Assembly: GCF_008329645.1 (NCBI RefSeq)
Contig: NZ_CP043474.1
Span: forward strand, 744,001 to 808,000
DNA: 64,000 nucleotides
From: Mycolicibacterium grossiae
Lineage (GTDB): Bacteria > Actinomycetota > Actinomycetes > Mycobacteriales > Mycobacteriaceae
Direction: 5' to 3'
Shown: piece by piece, positions 40,856-50,535 of the stretch
Layout of the letters: each line of letters starts with the position of its first letter
Numbering within the stretch: position 1 is the stretch's first letter
Translations under genes and position numbers: made by a program
Notes under the pieces: generated by a model
Databases searched by the model: none
The model's input: the letters and a program-made list of their open reading frames with translations, nothing else
Told to the model about the DNA's origin: nothing

Positions 40856-40919
40856 GTTACGCATCCGCAACACGCCGACACCGCCCGTGTAACAGAAACA
40901 TTGGTTACTGCCAGTGAAC
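40856..40919 (+). promoter_or_regulatory. Two GlnR-like boxes upstream of amt
   Basis: GTTACGCATCCGCAAC (40856-40871) and GTTACTGCCAGTGAAC (40904-40919) each fit the actinobacterial GlnR pattern gTnAC-n6-GaAAc, and both keep the AC-n9-AC core. A further GTAAC (40889-40893) lies between them. The boxes are 48 bases apart. Nitrogen-limitation activation of amt by GlnR is known in mycobacteria, so these are likely functional sites. Confidence 0.65.
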
Positions 40920-40958
40920 GGCCCGGCGGGACGGCCGCACCACACCGAGGAGCACACG

Positions 40959-41009
40959 ATGAACGGACTTCCCACGACGGCGGCGGACGGGGGCCCGGGG
41001 TGGATGTAG
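40959..41009 (+). CDS. 16-codon upstream ORF coupled to amt
   Basis: ATG 40959 has the strongest ribosome site of this region: GAGGAG at 40947-40952, 6 bases away. The frame runs 16 codons (MNGLPTTAADGGPGWM) and its TAG at 41007-41009 shares one base with GTG 41009, a start of amt. This looks like a leader ORF feeding ribosomes to amt by termination and reinitiation. Alternatively, one extra G in the GGGG at 40997-41000 would fuse it to amt, so a frameshift or sequencing error must be considered. Confidence 0.5.
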   Translation: MNGLPTTAADGGPGWM

Positions 41010-42262
41010 TGGACACGGGCACCACGGCGTTCATGCTGTGCTGCATCATCGGCCTGACGCTCATGATCCCCGGGCTCGCCCTGTTCTACGGCGGCATGGT
41101 CTCAGTGAAGAGTTCGACCAACATGATGATGATGACGTTCGGCGCCGTCGCGATCGTGGGTCTGCTCTGGGTGCTGTTCGGCTTCTCGATGGTGTTCGGC
41201 ACGTCCTACGGCGGATTCGTCGGCAGCCTCACCGAATTCGCCGGCATGACCGACCTGCTGGAGACCCAGACCACCATCTCCGGACTGCCGGTCAGCCTCT
41301 TCGCCGTGTTCCAGGCGCTGTTCGCGGCCATCACCGTCGCCCTCATCTCCGGCGCGGTGGCCGACCGGATGAAGTTCGGCGCCTGGATGCTGTTCGCCAC
41401 CCTGTGGGCGGTGCTGGTGTACTTCCCGGTCGCGCACTGGGTGTTCGCATTCGACGGCGTGGTCACCGAGAACTCGGTCGGCGGCTGGATCGCCAACAAC
41501 CTGAAGGCCATCGACTTCGCCGGTGGCACCGCGGTGCACATCAACGCCGGCGCCGCGGCGCTCGCGGTGGCGATCGTGCTCGGCAAGTCGGCGATGTTCG
41601 GCCAGCTGCGCAAGCCGCACAACGTGCCGCTGACGCTGCTCGGCGCGGGTCTGCTGTGGGCCGGCTGGTACGCCTTCAACGGCGGTTCGGCTCTGGCCGC
41701 GGGCAATTCGGCCGCGATCGTCATGGTCACGACCTTCGTCGCCACTTGCGCGGCCACGCTCGCCTGGCTGGCCGTCGAGAAGATCAAGGACGGCCACGTC
41801 ACCGGCGTCGGCGCGGCCTCGGGGGCGATCACCGGCCTGGTGGCCATCACCCCGGCGTGCGGTGCGGTCACCCCGGTCGGCGCGATCTTCGTCGGCGCCA
41901 TCGCCGGTGCCATCTGCGTCTACGCGGTGGGCCTGAAGTCGCGCTTCGGCTACGACGACTCGCTGGACGTGGTGGGCGTGCACCTGGTCGGTGGCGTCGT
42001 CGGCACCCTGCTGATCGGCTTCTTCGCCAGCGAGGGCATGCCGAACGCCACCAACGGCCTGTTCTACGGGGGCGGCTTGGAGCAGCTCTGGAAGCAGGCG
42101 GTGGCCGCCGGTGCGGTGATGGCCTACTCGTTCATCGTCGCCTACGTCATCGCCTTCGCCCTGAAGAAGACGATGGGCATCCGCATCTCGCCGGACGAGG
42201 AGGAGGCGGGCATCGACACCGCCTTCCACCGCGAGTCGTCCTACGACATGGCGTCGGCCTGA
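41009..42262 (+). CDS. amt: Ammonium transporter
   Basis: A 417-residue Amt/Mep channel with 11 helices, importing ammonium or methylammonium. The N-terminal pore helix GLALFYGGMVSVKSS and the two pore His in GGTAVHINAGAAA and DVVGVHLVGGVVGT are present. GTG 41009 overlaps the stop of a 16-codon upstream ORF; GTG 41000 is an in-frame alternative. GlnR-like boxes lie 90-150 bases upstream. It is the first gene of a nitrogen cluster; a terminator follows before the glutamine synthetase gene, so amt is partly uncoupled. No glnK or glnD is adjacent, unlike the canonical amt-glnK pair. Confidence 0.93.
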   Translation: MDTGTTAFMLCCIIGLTLMIPGLALFYGGMVSVKSSTNMMMMTFGAVAIVGLLWVLFGFSMVFGTSYGGFVGSLTEFAGMTDLLETQTTISGLPVSLFAVFQALFAAITVALISGAVADRMKFGAWMLFATLWAVLVYFPVAHWVFAFDGVVTENSVGGWIANNLKAIDFAGGTAVHINAGAAALAVAIVLGKSAMFGQLRKPHNVPLTLLGAGLLWAGWYAFNGGSALAAGNSAAIVMVTTFVATCAATLAWLAVEKIKDGHVTGVGAASGAITGLVAITPACGAVTPVGAIFVGAIAGAICVYAVGLKSRFGYDDSLDVVGVHLVGGVVGTLLIGFFASEGMPNATNGLFYGGGLEQLWKQAVAAGAVMAYSFIVAYVIAFALKKTMGIRISPDEEEAGIDTAFHRESSYDMASA

Positions 42263-42283
42263 TGGCCGACTGACCGGCGGAGT

Positions 42284-42323
42284 CCCCGGCCGGCTGCGGC
42301 GCCCGCCCAGCCGGCCGGGGTTT
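42284..42323 (+). terminator. Intrinsic terminator after amt
   Basis: Perfect 12-base GC-rich arms CCCCGGCCGGCT (42284-42295) and AGCCGGCCGGGG (42309-42320) with a 13-base loop are followed directly by TTT. The element lies 22 bases after the amt stop and upstream of the separate promoter region of the glutamine synthetase gene (GATACT at 42352-42357). Confidence 0.75.
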
Positions 42324-42390
42324 CCTCGCGCTGCACGTCGTTTCTTCTGCTGATACTGTGATTCACGACAAGAGACAAGGACCCTGCGCC

Positions 42391-43695
42391 ATGGCCACCG
42401 ATCTGCAGACGCTCGCGACGGACGCGGGCACCCGGTTCATCCTCGCGCTGTTCGTCGACCTGCGCGGAAAGCCCTGCGCCAAGCTGGTTCCCGTCGAAGC
42501 GGTCGATCAGCTCGCCACCGAGGGCGTCGGCTTCGCGGGCTACGCCGTGGGCGCCATGGGGCAGGAACCCAAGGATCCCGACCTGATGGCGATGCCGGAT
42601 CCGTCGTCCTTCACGCCCATCCCCTTCGTCAAGGAGGGACTCGCCATCGTGCACTGCGATCCGCACGTCGAGGGGTCGCCCTGGCCGTATGCGCCGCGCA
42701 TCATCCTCAAGTCGCTGATCGCCGCGGCCGCCGACGCGGGCTTCGAGCCGTGGGTCGGGGCGGAGGTCGAGTACTTCCTGCTCAGGCGGGAGGCCGACGG
42801 CAGCCTCGGTACCGCCGACGCCGACGACACCGCCAGCCAGCCGTGCTACGACGCCCGCGGCGTCACCCGGATGTACGACCACCTCACCACCGTCTCCGCG
42901 GCGATGAACGCCCTCGGCTGGTCCAACTACGCCAACGACCACGAGGACGGCAACGGACAGTTCGAGCAGAACTTCCAGTTCGCCGACGCACTCACCACCG
43001 CCGACCGCGTCGTCACCCTGCGCTACCTGCTCTCGGTCCTGGCCGCCGAACGCGGCATGATCGCCACCTTCATGCCCAAGCCGTTCAGCGATCGCACCGG
43101 AAGTGGCCTGCACCTGCACCTCTCGCTGACCAGCGCCGGCACCCCGGTGTTCCCCGACGACACCGACGAGCGCGGTTTGGGGCTGTCGCCGACGGCGTAC
43201 GCCTTCGTCGGCGGCATCCTCGACCATGCCTGCGCGCTGCAGGCGCTGATCGGGCCGACGGTCAACTCCTACAAGCGGACCGGCGCGCTCACCACGGCGT
43301 CCGGCGCGTCGTGGGCGCCGCGGACGCCGACCTACGGCGGCAACGACCGCACGCACTACGTCCGCATCCCCGACGATCAGCGCATCGAGCTGCGCGGCGG
43401 CGACGGCTCGGCCAACCCCTACCTCGCCATCGCCGCGGCCCTGGGCGCCGGCATCGACGGCATCAAGCGCAGCCTCGATCCCGGCGCACTCGGCGGCGGT
43501 TCCGGCCGCACGCTGCCCCCGACGCTGCTGCACGCCGTCGAGGAACTCGAACTCGACCCCGTCATCGCCGGCGTCCTCGACACCCGCGGCGACGGCGTCT
43601 GCCGCTACTTCGCCGACCTCAAGCGCCGCGAGTTCTTCGACTACCACAGCGCCGTCAGCGCCTGGGAGGTCGAGCAGTACCTCACCGCCTTCTAA
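42391..43695 (+). CDS. Type III glutamate-ammonia ligase (GlnT/GmaS family)
   Basis: A 434-residue glutamine-synthetase-fold ligase, shorter than GlnA1. Active-site segments are present: VGAEVEYFLL (metal Glu), MPKPFSDRTGSGLHLHLSL (ATP/His), PTVNSYKR, and RIELRGGDGSANPYLAIAAAL. Family members make glutamine (GlnT) or gamma-glutamylmethylamide (GmaS); the sequence alone does not settle which. AAGGA lies 12 bases before ATG 42391. It is followed by GlxB, GlxC and GlxD, the same set that accompanies GmaS in N-methylglutamate pathways of methylotrophs. Confidence 0.9.
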   Translation: MATDLQTLATDAGTRFILALFVDLRGKPCAKLVPVEAVDQLATEGVGFAGYAVGAMGQEPKDPDLMAMPDPSSFTPIPFVKEGLAIVHCDPHVEGSPWPYAPRIILKSLIAAAADAGFEPWVGAEVEYFLLRREADGSLGTADADDTASQPCYDARGVTRMYDHLTTVSAAMNALGWSNYANDHEDGNGQFEQNFQFADALTTADRVVTLRYLLSVLAAERGMIATFMPKPFSDRTGSGLHLHLSLTSAGTPVFPDDTDERGLGLSPTAYAFVGGILDHACALQALIGPTVNSYKRTGALTTASGASWAPRTPTYGGNDRTHYVRIPDDQRIELRGGDGSANPYLAIAAALGAGIDGIKRSLDPGALGGGSGRTLPPTLLHAVEELELDPVIAGVLDTRGDGVCRYFADLKRREFFDYHSAVSAWEVEQYLTAF

Positions 43696-43707
43696 CCGCC
43701 TTCTAGC

Positions 43708-43756
43708 GATTTCGGCGCGCCAACCGTCGCTGGGGCACGGATAGCGCGCCGAAATC
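43708..43756. repeat. Intergenic hairpin with GATTTCGGCGCGC arms, copy 2
   Basis: Arms GATTTCGGCGCGC (43708-43720) and GCGCGCCGAAATC (43744-43756) are the same 13 bases as the hairpin at 14517-14565, but the 23-base interior differs. It lies between the glutamine synthetase and glxB genes of one orientation, so it may attenuate read-through inside the cluster. Confidence 0.7.
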
Positions 43757-43780
43757 ACCACGAGAGGAGCACCACCCACC

Positions 43781-44677
43781 ATGTGCGGCATCATCGGGTT
43801 GCACCTGCGCAACCCGGACCTCCACCCCCGCCTCGGCGAGCTGCTCACCGGCATGCTGTGCGAGATGTCGGACCGGGGCAGCGATTCCGCCGGCGTGGCG
43901 GTCTACGGCGACCCGTCCTGGTCGCCCGCCGGGCACGCGGGCGTGTCGGTGCTCCAGACGTCGGCGACCACCGCCGACGTCGAGTCGACGCTCACCGCGC
44001 ACCTCGGCACCGCGGTGAGCGCCCGCGACCTCGGCGACACCCGGCTGATCACCGCGGCGGTGGGCGCCGAGGCGCTGCGCGCGGCCGTCGCGGCCGCATA
44101 TCCCGACGACCTCATCGCCGGGTTCGGCACCGACGTCACCGTGCTCAAGGGCGTCGGGCAACCGCGGACGCTCGCCGCGTCGTGGGACCTTGCCTCGGCC
44201 CAGGGCTGGCAGGGCGTCGGGCACACCCGCATGGCGACCGAGTCCGCAGTGACGCCGTCGGGCGCCCATCCCTACGCCGTCGGGCCCGATCAGTGCCTGG
44301 TGCACAACGGCTCGTTCGCCAACCACGCGACCATCCGCCGCGACCTGCGCGCCGCCGGCGTGCACTTCGACAGCGAGAACGACACCGAGGTCGGCGCCCG
44401 CTTCGTCGCCGACCAGCTCGCCCGCGGCCGCGACGTCGAGACCGCGCTCAAGGAACTGTGCGCCACGTTCGACGGCTTCTACACGCTGCTGGTCTCCAAT
44501 ACCGACTCCTTCGCCGTCGTGCGCGACGCCATCGCCTGCAAGCCCGCCGTCATCGCCGAGACGGCCGACTGGGTGGCCATGGCCAGCGAGTACCGCGCCC
44601 TGGCCGGCCTGCCCGGCGTCGAGCGGGCCGCCATTTGGGAGCCCGAGCCCGAGGTGGTGTACGCATGGGCGCGCTGA
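43781..44677 (+). CDS. glxB: GlxB/MgsA-type class II glutamine amidotransferase
   Basis: A 298-residue Ntn amidotransferase. Cys2 follows the initiator Met (MCGIIGLHLRN), and the glutamine-binding segments MSDRGSDSAGVAVYG, GHTRMATESAVTPSGAHPY and CLVHNGSFANH are intact. It would hydrolyse glutamine and pass ammonia to the GlxD subunit. In methylotrophs the equivalent MgsA is part of N-methylglutamate synthase. GAGAGGAG precedes ATG 43781. It overlaps glxC by 13 bases. Confidence 0.88.
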   Translation: MCGIIGLHLRNPDLHPRLGELLTGMLCEMSDRGSDSAGVAVYGDPSWSPAGHAGVSVLQTSATTADVESTLTAHLGTAVSARDLGDTRLITAAVGAEALRAAVAAAYPDDLIAGFGTDVTVLKGVGQPRTLAASWDLASAQGWQGVGHTRMATESAVTPSGAHPYAVGPDQCLVHNGSFANHATIRRDLRAAGVHFDSENDTEVGARFVADQLARGRDVETALKELCATFDGFYTLLVSNTDSFAVVRDAIACKPAVIAETADWVAMASEYRALAGLPGVERAAIWEPEPEVVYAWAR

Positions 44678-45357
44678 CACCCACCGAATTCGACCTGCGC
44701 AGCATGCCGCTGCGCGACGTCAACGCGGCACTGCACCGCCCGGATCTGCACGGCGAGTTCGTCATTCGGCATCCCGCCGGTGCGCACAACGTCGCGGTCG
44801 GTCTGAACGCCCCCGTCACGGTGACCGTCGACGGGCACGTCGGCTACTACGCCGCGGGCATGAACCAGCAGGCCGACGTCACCATCGACGGCAACGCCGG
44901 CACGGGCGTCGGCGAGAACATGATGAGCGGCACCGTCTGGGTGCGTGGCAACGCCTCGCAGTCCGCCGGTGCCACCGCCCACGGCGGGCTGCTCGTCATC
45001 GAGGGCAATGCCGCTGCGCGGTGCGGCATCTCGATGAAGGGCGTCGACATCGTGGTCGGCGGCGACATCGGCCACATGAGCGCCTTCATGGCCCAGGCCG
45101 GCACCCTGGTGGTGCGCGGCAACGCCGGTGAGGCGCTGGGCGATTCGCTGTACGAGGCGCGGCTCTACGTCCGCGGCGACGTCGCCTCGCTGGGTGCGGA
45201 CTGCGTGGCCAAGCCCATGCGCGACGAGCACCACGAGGAACTCGCCCGACTGCTCAAGGCGGCAGGCTACGGCGACGACGACACGTCCGCCTACACCCGC
45301 TACGGCTCCGCCCGCACGCTCTACCACTTCCACGTCGACAACGCAGCGAGCTACTGA
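44665..45357 (+). CDS. glxC: GlxC/MgsB-type GXGXG-domain subunit
   Basis: A 230-residue protein equal to the C-terminal beta-helix (GXGXG) domain of glutamate synthase. It is built of repeated turns such as VDGHVGYYAAGMNQQADVTI, IDGNAGTGVGENMMSGTVWV and RGNAGEALGDSLYEARLYVRGD. It has a structural rather than catalytic role, bridging the amidotransferase and FMN subunits. Its stop (TGATG) overlaps the glxD start by one base. Splitting the GltB domains into three genes is the Glx/Mgs arrangement. Confidence 0.87.
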   Translation: MGALTPTEFDLRSMPLRDVNAALHRPDLHGEFVIRHPAGAHNVAVGLNAPVTVTVDGHVGYYAAGMNQQADVTIDGNAGTGVGENMMSGTVWVRGNASQSAGATAHGGLLVIEGNAAARCGISMKGVDIVVGGDIGHMSAFMAQAGTLVVRGNAGEALGDSLYEARLYVRGDVASLGADCVAKPMRDEHHEELARLLKAAGYGDDDTSAYTRYGSARTLYHFHVDNAASY

Positions 45358-46685
45358 TGACACACGACCGCGCCGCCCTGCGCGAATCCGCCACCTTCGA
45401 CCGCGCCACGATCGCCGGCATCCAGCGTGCCGCCGAGACCGGCATCTACGACATCCGCGGCTGGGGCGCCAAACGCAGCCTGCCGCACTTCGACGACCTG
45501 CTGTTCCTGGGGGCGTCGATGTCGCGCTACCCGCTCGAGGGCTACCGCGAGCGCTGCGACACCGACGTGGTGCTGGGTGCCCGGCACGCGAAACACCCGC
45601 TGCACCTCGACATCCCGGTGACGATCGCCGGCATGAGCTTCGGCGCGCTGTCCGGCCCGGCCAAGGAGGCGCTCGGCCGCGGCGCCAGCGAGGCCGGCAC
45701 CTCGACCACCACCGGCGACGGCGGCATGACGCCCGAGGAGCGCGGCCAGAGCAAGCATCTTGTCTACCAGTACCTGCCGTCGCGGTATGGCATGAACCCC
45801 GACGACCTGCGCAAGGCCGACGCCATCGAGGTGGTGCTCGGCCAGGGCGCCAAGCCCGGCGGCGGCGGGATGTTGCTGGGACAGAAGATCTCCGACCGCG
45901 TCGCCGGGATGCGGACGCTCCCGGCCGGCATCGACCAGCGGTCGGCCTGCCGGCACCCGGACTGGACCGGTCCGGACGACCTCACCATCAAGATCAACGA
46001 ACTGCGTGAGATCACCGACTGGGAGAAGCCGATCTACGTCAAGGTCGGCGCCACCCGCACCTACTACGACGTCAAGCTCGCCGTGCACGCCGGCGCCGAC
46101 GTCGTGGTGGTCGACGGCATGCAGGGCGGCACGGCCGCCACCCAGGAGGTGTTCATCGAACACGTCGGCGTGCCGACGCTCGCCGCGGTGCCGCAGGCCG
46201 TGCGGGCGCTCGCCGAACTGGGCGTGCACCGCAGGGACGGTGGCGAGGGCGTGCAGCTCATCGTGTCCGGCGGCATCCGCACCGGCGCCGACGTCGCCAA
46301 GGCGATGGCACTGGGCGCCGACGCCGTCGCGATCGGCACCGCGGCGCTGATCGCCCTGGGCGACAACCATCCGCGCTACGCCGCGGAGTACGAGAAGCTC
46401 GGTAGCGCAGCGGGTTTCTACGACGACTTCCAGGACGGCCGCGATCCCGCCGGCATCAGCACCCAGGATCCGGAACTCGCGGCGCGTTTCGATCCGGCCG
46501 AGGGCGGCCGGCGGCTGGCCAACTACCTGCGGGTGTTGACGATGGAGGCGCAGACCATCGCCCGCGCCTGCGGCAAGGCCCACCTGCGCCACCTCGAACC
46601 CGAGGATCTGGTGGCGGTGTCCATCGAGGCGGCCGCCATGGCGCGGGTGCCGCTGGCCGGTACGGACTGGATCCCGGGGACGTGA
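45357..46685 (+). CDS. glxD: GlxD/MgsC-type FMN-binding glutamate synthase subunit
   Basis: A 442-residue protein of the Glu_synthase (GltB central and FMN) domain. The FMN/2-oxoglutarate barrel is recognisable: PVTIAGMSFGALSGPAKEAL, TTTGDGGMTPEE, LGQGAKPGGGGMLLGQKI, VVVDGMQGGTAATQEVF and IVSGGIRTGADVAKAMALGADAVAIGTAAL. It should add the ammonia (or amine) delivered by GlxB to a 2-oxo acid. Cys residues (SACRHPDW, ARACGKAHL) could contact an iron-sulfur cluster, but the canonical 3Fe-4S spacing is not clear. It overlaps the DAO oxidase gene by 4 bases. Confidence 0.9.
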   Translation: MTHDRAALRESATFDRATIAGIQRAAETGIYDIRGWGAKRSLPHFDDLLFLGASMSRYPLEGYRERCDTDVVLGARHAKHPLHLDIPVTIAGMSFGALSGPAKEALGRGASEAGTSTTTGDGGMTPEERGQSKHLVYQYLPSRYGMNPDDLRKADAIEVVLGQGAKPGGGGMLLGQKISDRVAGMRTLPAGIDQRSACRHPDWTGPDDLTIKINELREITDWEKPIYVKVGATRTYYDVKLAVHAGADVVVVDGMQGGTAATQEVFIEHVGVPTLAAVPQAVRALAELGVHRRDGGEGVQLIVSGGIRTGADVAKAMALGADAVAIGTAALIALGDNHPRYAAEYEKLGSAAGFYDDFQDGRDPAGISTQDPELAARFDPAEGGRRLANYLRVLTMEAQTIARACGKAHLRHLEPEDLVAVSIEAAAMARVPLAGTDWIPGT

Positions 46686-47881
46686 GCACGGCGACCGCCG
46701 ACGTCGTCGTCGTGGGCGGCGGGCTCGAGGGCGCCGCGGCGGCGTGGGCACTGAGCCGGCGGGGCGTCACCGACGTCGTCGTCGCCGAGCGGCACACCGT
46801 CGGCTCCGGCATGACCGGCAAGTCGAGCGGCATCGTGCGCTGCCACTACGGCATCAGCTCGCTGGCCGCGATGGCCGCCTACGGGCTGGAGGTCTTCGAG
46901 AACCCCCGGGATTTCCTGGGAGAGGACGCATCCGACATCGGCTTTCGGCAGAGCGGCTACGTCGTGGGCGTCGGGCAGGCGAACGTCGACGCCATGCGGC
47001 AGAGCATGGCCGCGCAGCGCCGCGTCGGCGTTCGGACCGAGGAGATCGACGCCGCCGAGGTCGCCCGCCTGTGGCCGTCCGCGGACCTCACGCCGTTCGC
47101 CGCGTTCGGCTGGGAGGCCCGCGGCGGGTACGGCGACGCCTACCGGACCGCGCAGGCGTTCGCAGCCGCCGCACGCGCCGCGGGGGTGCGTGTGCGCCAG
47201 GGCTGTCCGGTGGCCGGGTTGCTCGTCGACGGCGACCGCGTCACCGGTGTGCGACTCGGCGACGGCAGCGAGATCCTCGCGCCCACGGTCGTCGTCGCGA
47301 CCGGGGTGTGGACCGCGCCGTTCCTCGCGCCCTACGGCGTCGACGTCCCGATCCGGGTGCACCGCGAGCAGATCGTCATGGTGAAGCCGGGCGCCGACGT
47401 GACGGGGGCGCCGGTGTTCTCCGATCTGGTGTCGCTGCAGTACATCCGGCCCGAACCGAACGGCGAACTGCTGTTCGGCAACTCCGACCTGGTGTCGCTC
47501 GATATCGCCGACCCGGACCGCTACTCCAATCGCGCCGACGAGGCGTTCGTCGACCTGACCGTCGACAAGATCGGCACCCGCTTCCCGGGCCTCACCGACG
47601 CGGCGATCGCGAGCAGCTACGCCGGCTGCTACGACGTGACACCGGACTGGAACCCGGTGATCTCGACGACCGGCCTCGACGGGCTCATCGTGGCGGCCGG
47701 CTTCAGCGGCCACGGCTTCAAGATCGCGCCGGCGGTGGGACGGCTGGTCGCCGACCTGGTGATCGACGGCGACAGCAGCGACCCGAACGTCCCGGCGAGC
47801 GACTTCCGGCTGTCCCGCTTCGCCGAGGGCGACCTGCTCACCACGCCCTACCCGTACGTCGGTGCGGGCGAGATGCGCTAG
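46682..47881 (+). CDS. DAO-family FAD amine oxidase/dehydrogenase
   Basis: A 399-residue flavoprotein of the D-amino-acid oxidase/sarcosine oxidase superfamily. The FAD loop is VVVVGGGLEGAAAAWALSRRG at residues 8-28 and the C-terminal FAD segment is LIVAAGFSGHGFKIAPAVGRLVADL. The SSGIVRCHYG region corresponds to the SoxB/MgdA segment near the flavin. Related enzymes oxidise sarcosine, dimethylglycine or N-methylglutamate. No SoxA, SoxD or SoxG partners are present. The GTG start overlaps glxD by 4 bases, so the product of GlxBCD may be its substrate. Confidence 0.87.
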   Translation: MSTATADVVVVGGGLEGAAAAWALSRRGVTDVVVAERHTVGSGMTGKSSGIVRCHYGISSLAAMAAYGLEVFENPRDFLGEDASDIGFRQSGYVVGVGQANVDAMRQSMAAQRRVGVRTEEIDAAEVARLWPSADLTPFAAFGWEARGGYGDAYRTAQAFAAAARAAGVRVRQGCPVAGLLVDGDRVTGVRLGDGSEILAPTVVVATGVWTAPFLAPYGVDVPIRVHREQIVMVKPGADVTGAPVFSDLVSLQYIRPEPNGELLFGNSDLVSLDIADPDRYSNRADEAFVDLTVDKIGTRFPGLTDAAIASSYAGCYDVTPDWNPVISTTGLDGLIVAAGFSGHGFKIAPAVGRLVADLVIDGDSSDPNVPASDFRLSRFAEGDLLTTPYPYVGAGEMR

Positions 47882-47891
47882 ACAGTCACAC

Positions 47892-48551
47892 GTGAGTGCC
47901 CCCGACGATCACGCCCCGCTGCTGCGCAACCGGTCCGGCAGCGCCCGCGACCGGCTGCCCGAACAGCCGGTCGACGAGCTGGAGATCGAGGCGGCCATCG
48001 GGCAGAACGTGCGCGCGCTGCGCCAGCAGCACGGCCTGACGGTCGCGGACATGGCGACGCGCGTCGGCATCTCCAAGGCCATGCTGAGCAAGATTGAGAA
48101 CGCCCAGACGTCGTGCAGCCTCTCGACGCTGGCGCTGCTGGCCAAGGGCTTCGACGTCCCGGTGACCAGCCTGTTCCGCGGCGCGGACGTCGAACGGCCC
48201 GCCGCCTACGTCAAGGCAGGCACCGGCGCCCGCATCGTGCGCGAAGGCACCCGCGAGGGCCACGAGTACCAGCTGCTCGGGTCGCTGCGCGGTGAGCACA
48301 AGCGGCTGGAGTGCCTGCACGTCACGCTGTCGGAGAAGAGTTCGACCTACCCGCTCTTCCAGCACCCCGGCACGGAGTTCCTCTTCATGCTCGAGGGCGT
48401 CATGGACTACGGCCACAGCAGGCAGGTGTACCGCCTGGAGCCCGGCGACTCGCTGCAGCTCGACGGCGAGGGCGCGCACGGCCCCGTCGACCTCGTCGAG
48501 GTCCCCATCCGCTTCCTGTCGGTCATCGCCTTTCCCGACGCGCAGGTCTGA
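47892..48551 (+). CDS. XRE-type regulator with cupin domain
   Basis: A 219-residue regulator: residues 38-95 form an XRE helix-turn-helix (IGQNVRALRQQHGLTVADMA, VGISKAMLSKIENAQTSCSLSTLALLAKG) and residues 130-215 form a cupin barrel (QHPGTEFLFMLEGVMDYGH, LEPGDSLQLDGEGAHGP). Such regulators sense small molecules and commonly sit beside amine, GlxBCD or N-methylglutamate genes. GTG 47892 lies 10 bases after the oxidase stop; it is the last gene of the cluster, so feedback control of the cluster is likely. Confidence 0.88.
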   Translation: MSAPDDHAPLLRNRSGSARDRLPEQPVDELEIEAAIGQNVRALRQQHGLTVADMATRVGISKAMLSKIENAQTSCSLSTLALLAKGFDVPVTSLFRGADVERPAAYVKAGTGARIVREGTREGHEYQLLGSLRGEHKRLECLHVTLSEKSSTYPLFQHPGTEFLFMLEGVMDYGHSRQVYRLEPGDSLQLDGEGAHGPVDLVEVPIRFLSVIAFPDAQV

Positions 48552-48593
48552 GGCGTCCGACGCGCGTTTTGCCCTCCGGCGGGGCGGGAGTAA

Positions 48594-50531
<1,938 letters not shown>

Positions 50532-50535
50532 GACC

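Noticed and set aside
42338..42357. Possible GlnR box upstream of the glutamine synthetase gene
   Set aside because: The best alignment on the minus strand has a 10-base rather than 9-base AC spacing and a mismatched first half-site.
44665..44677. glxB-glxC overlap of 13 bases considered as a frameshift splitting one gene
   Set aside because: Each protein is a complete domain (Ntn amidotransferase with Cys2, and GXGXG helix), as in the known three-subunit Glx/Mgs arrangement.
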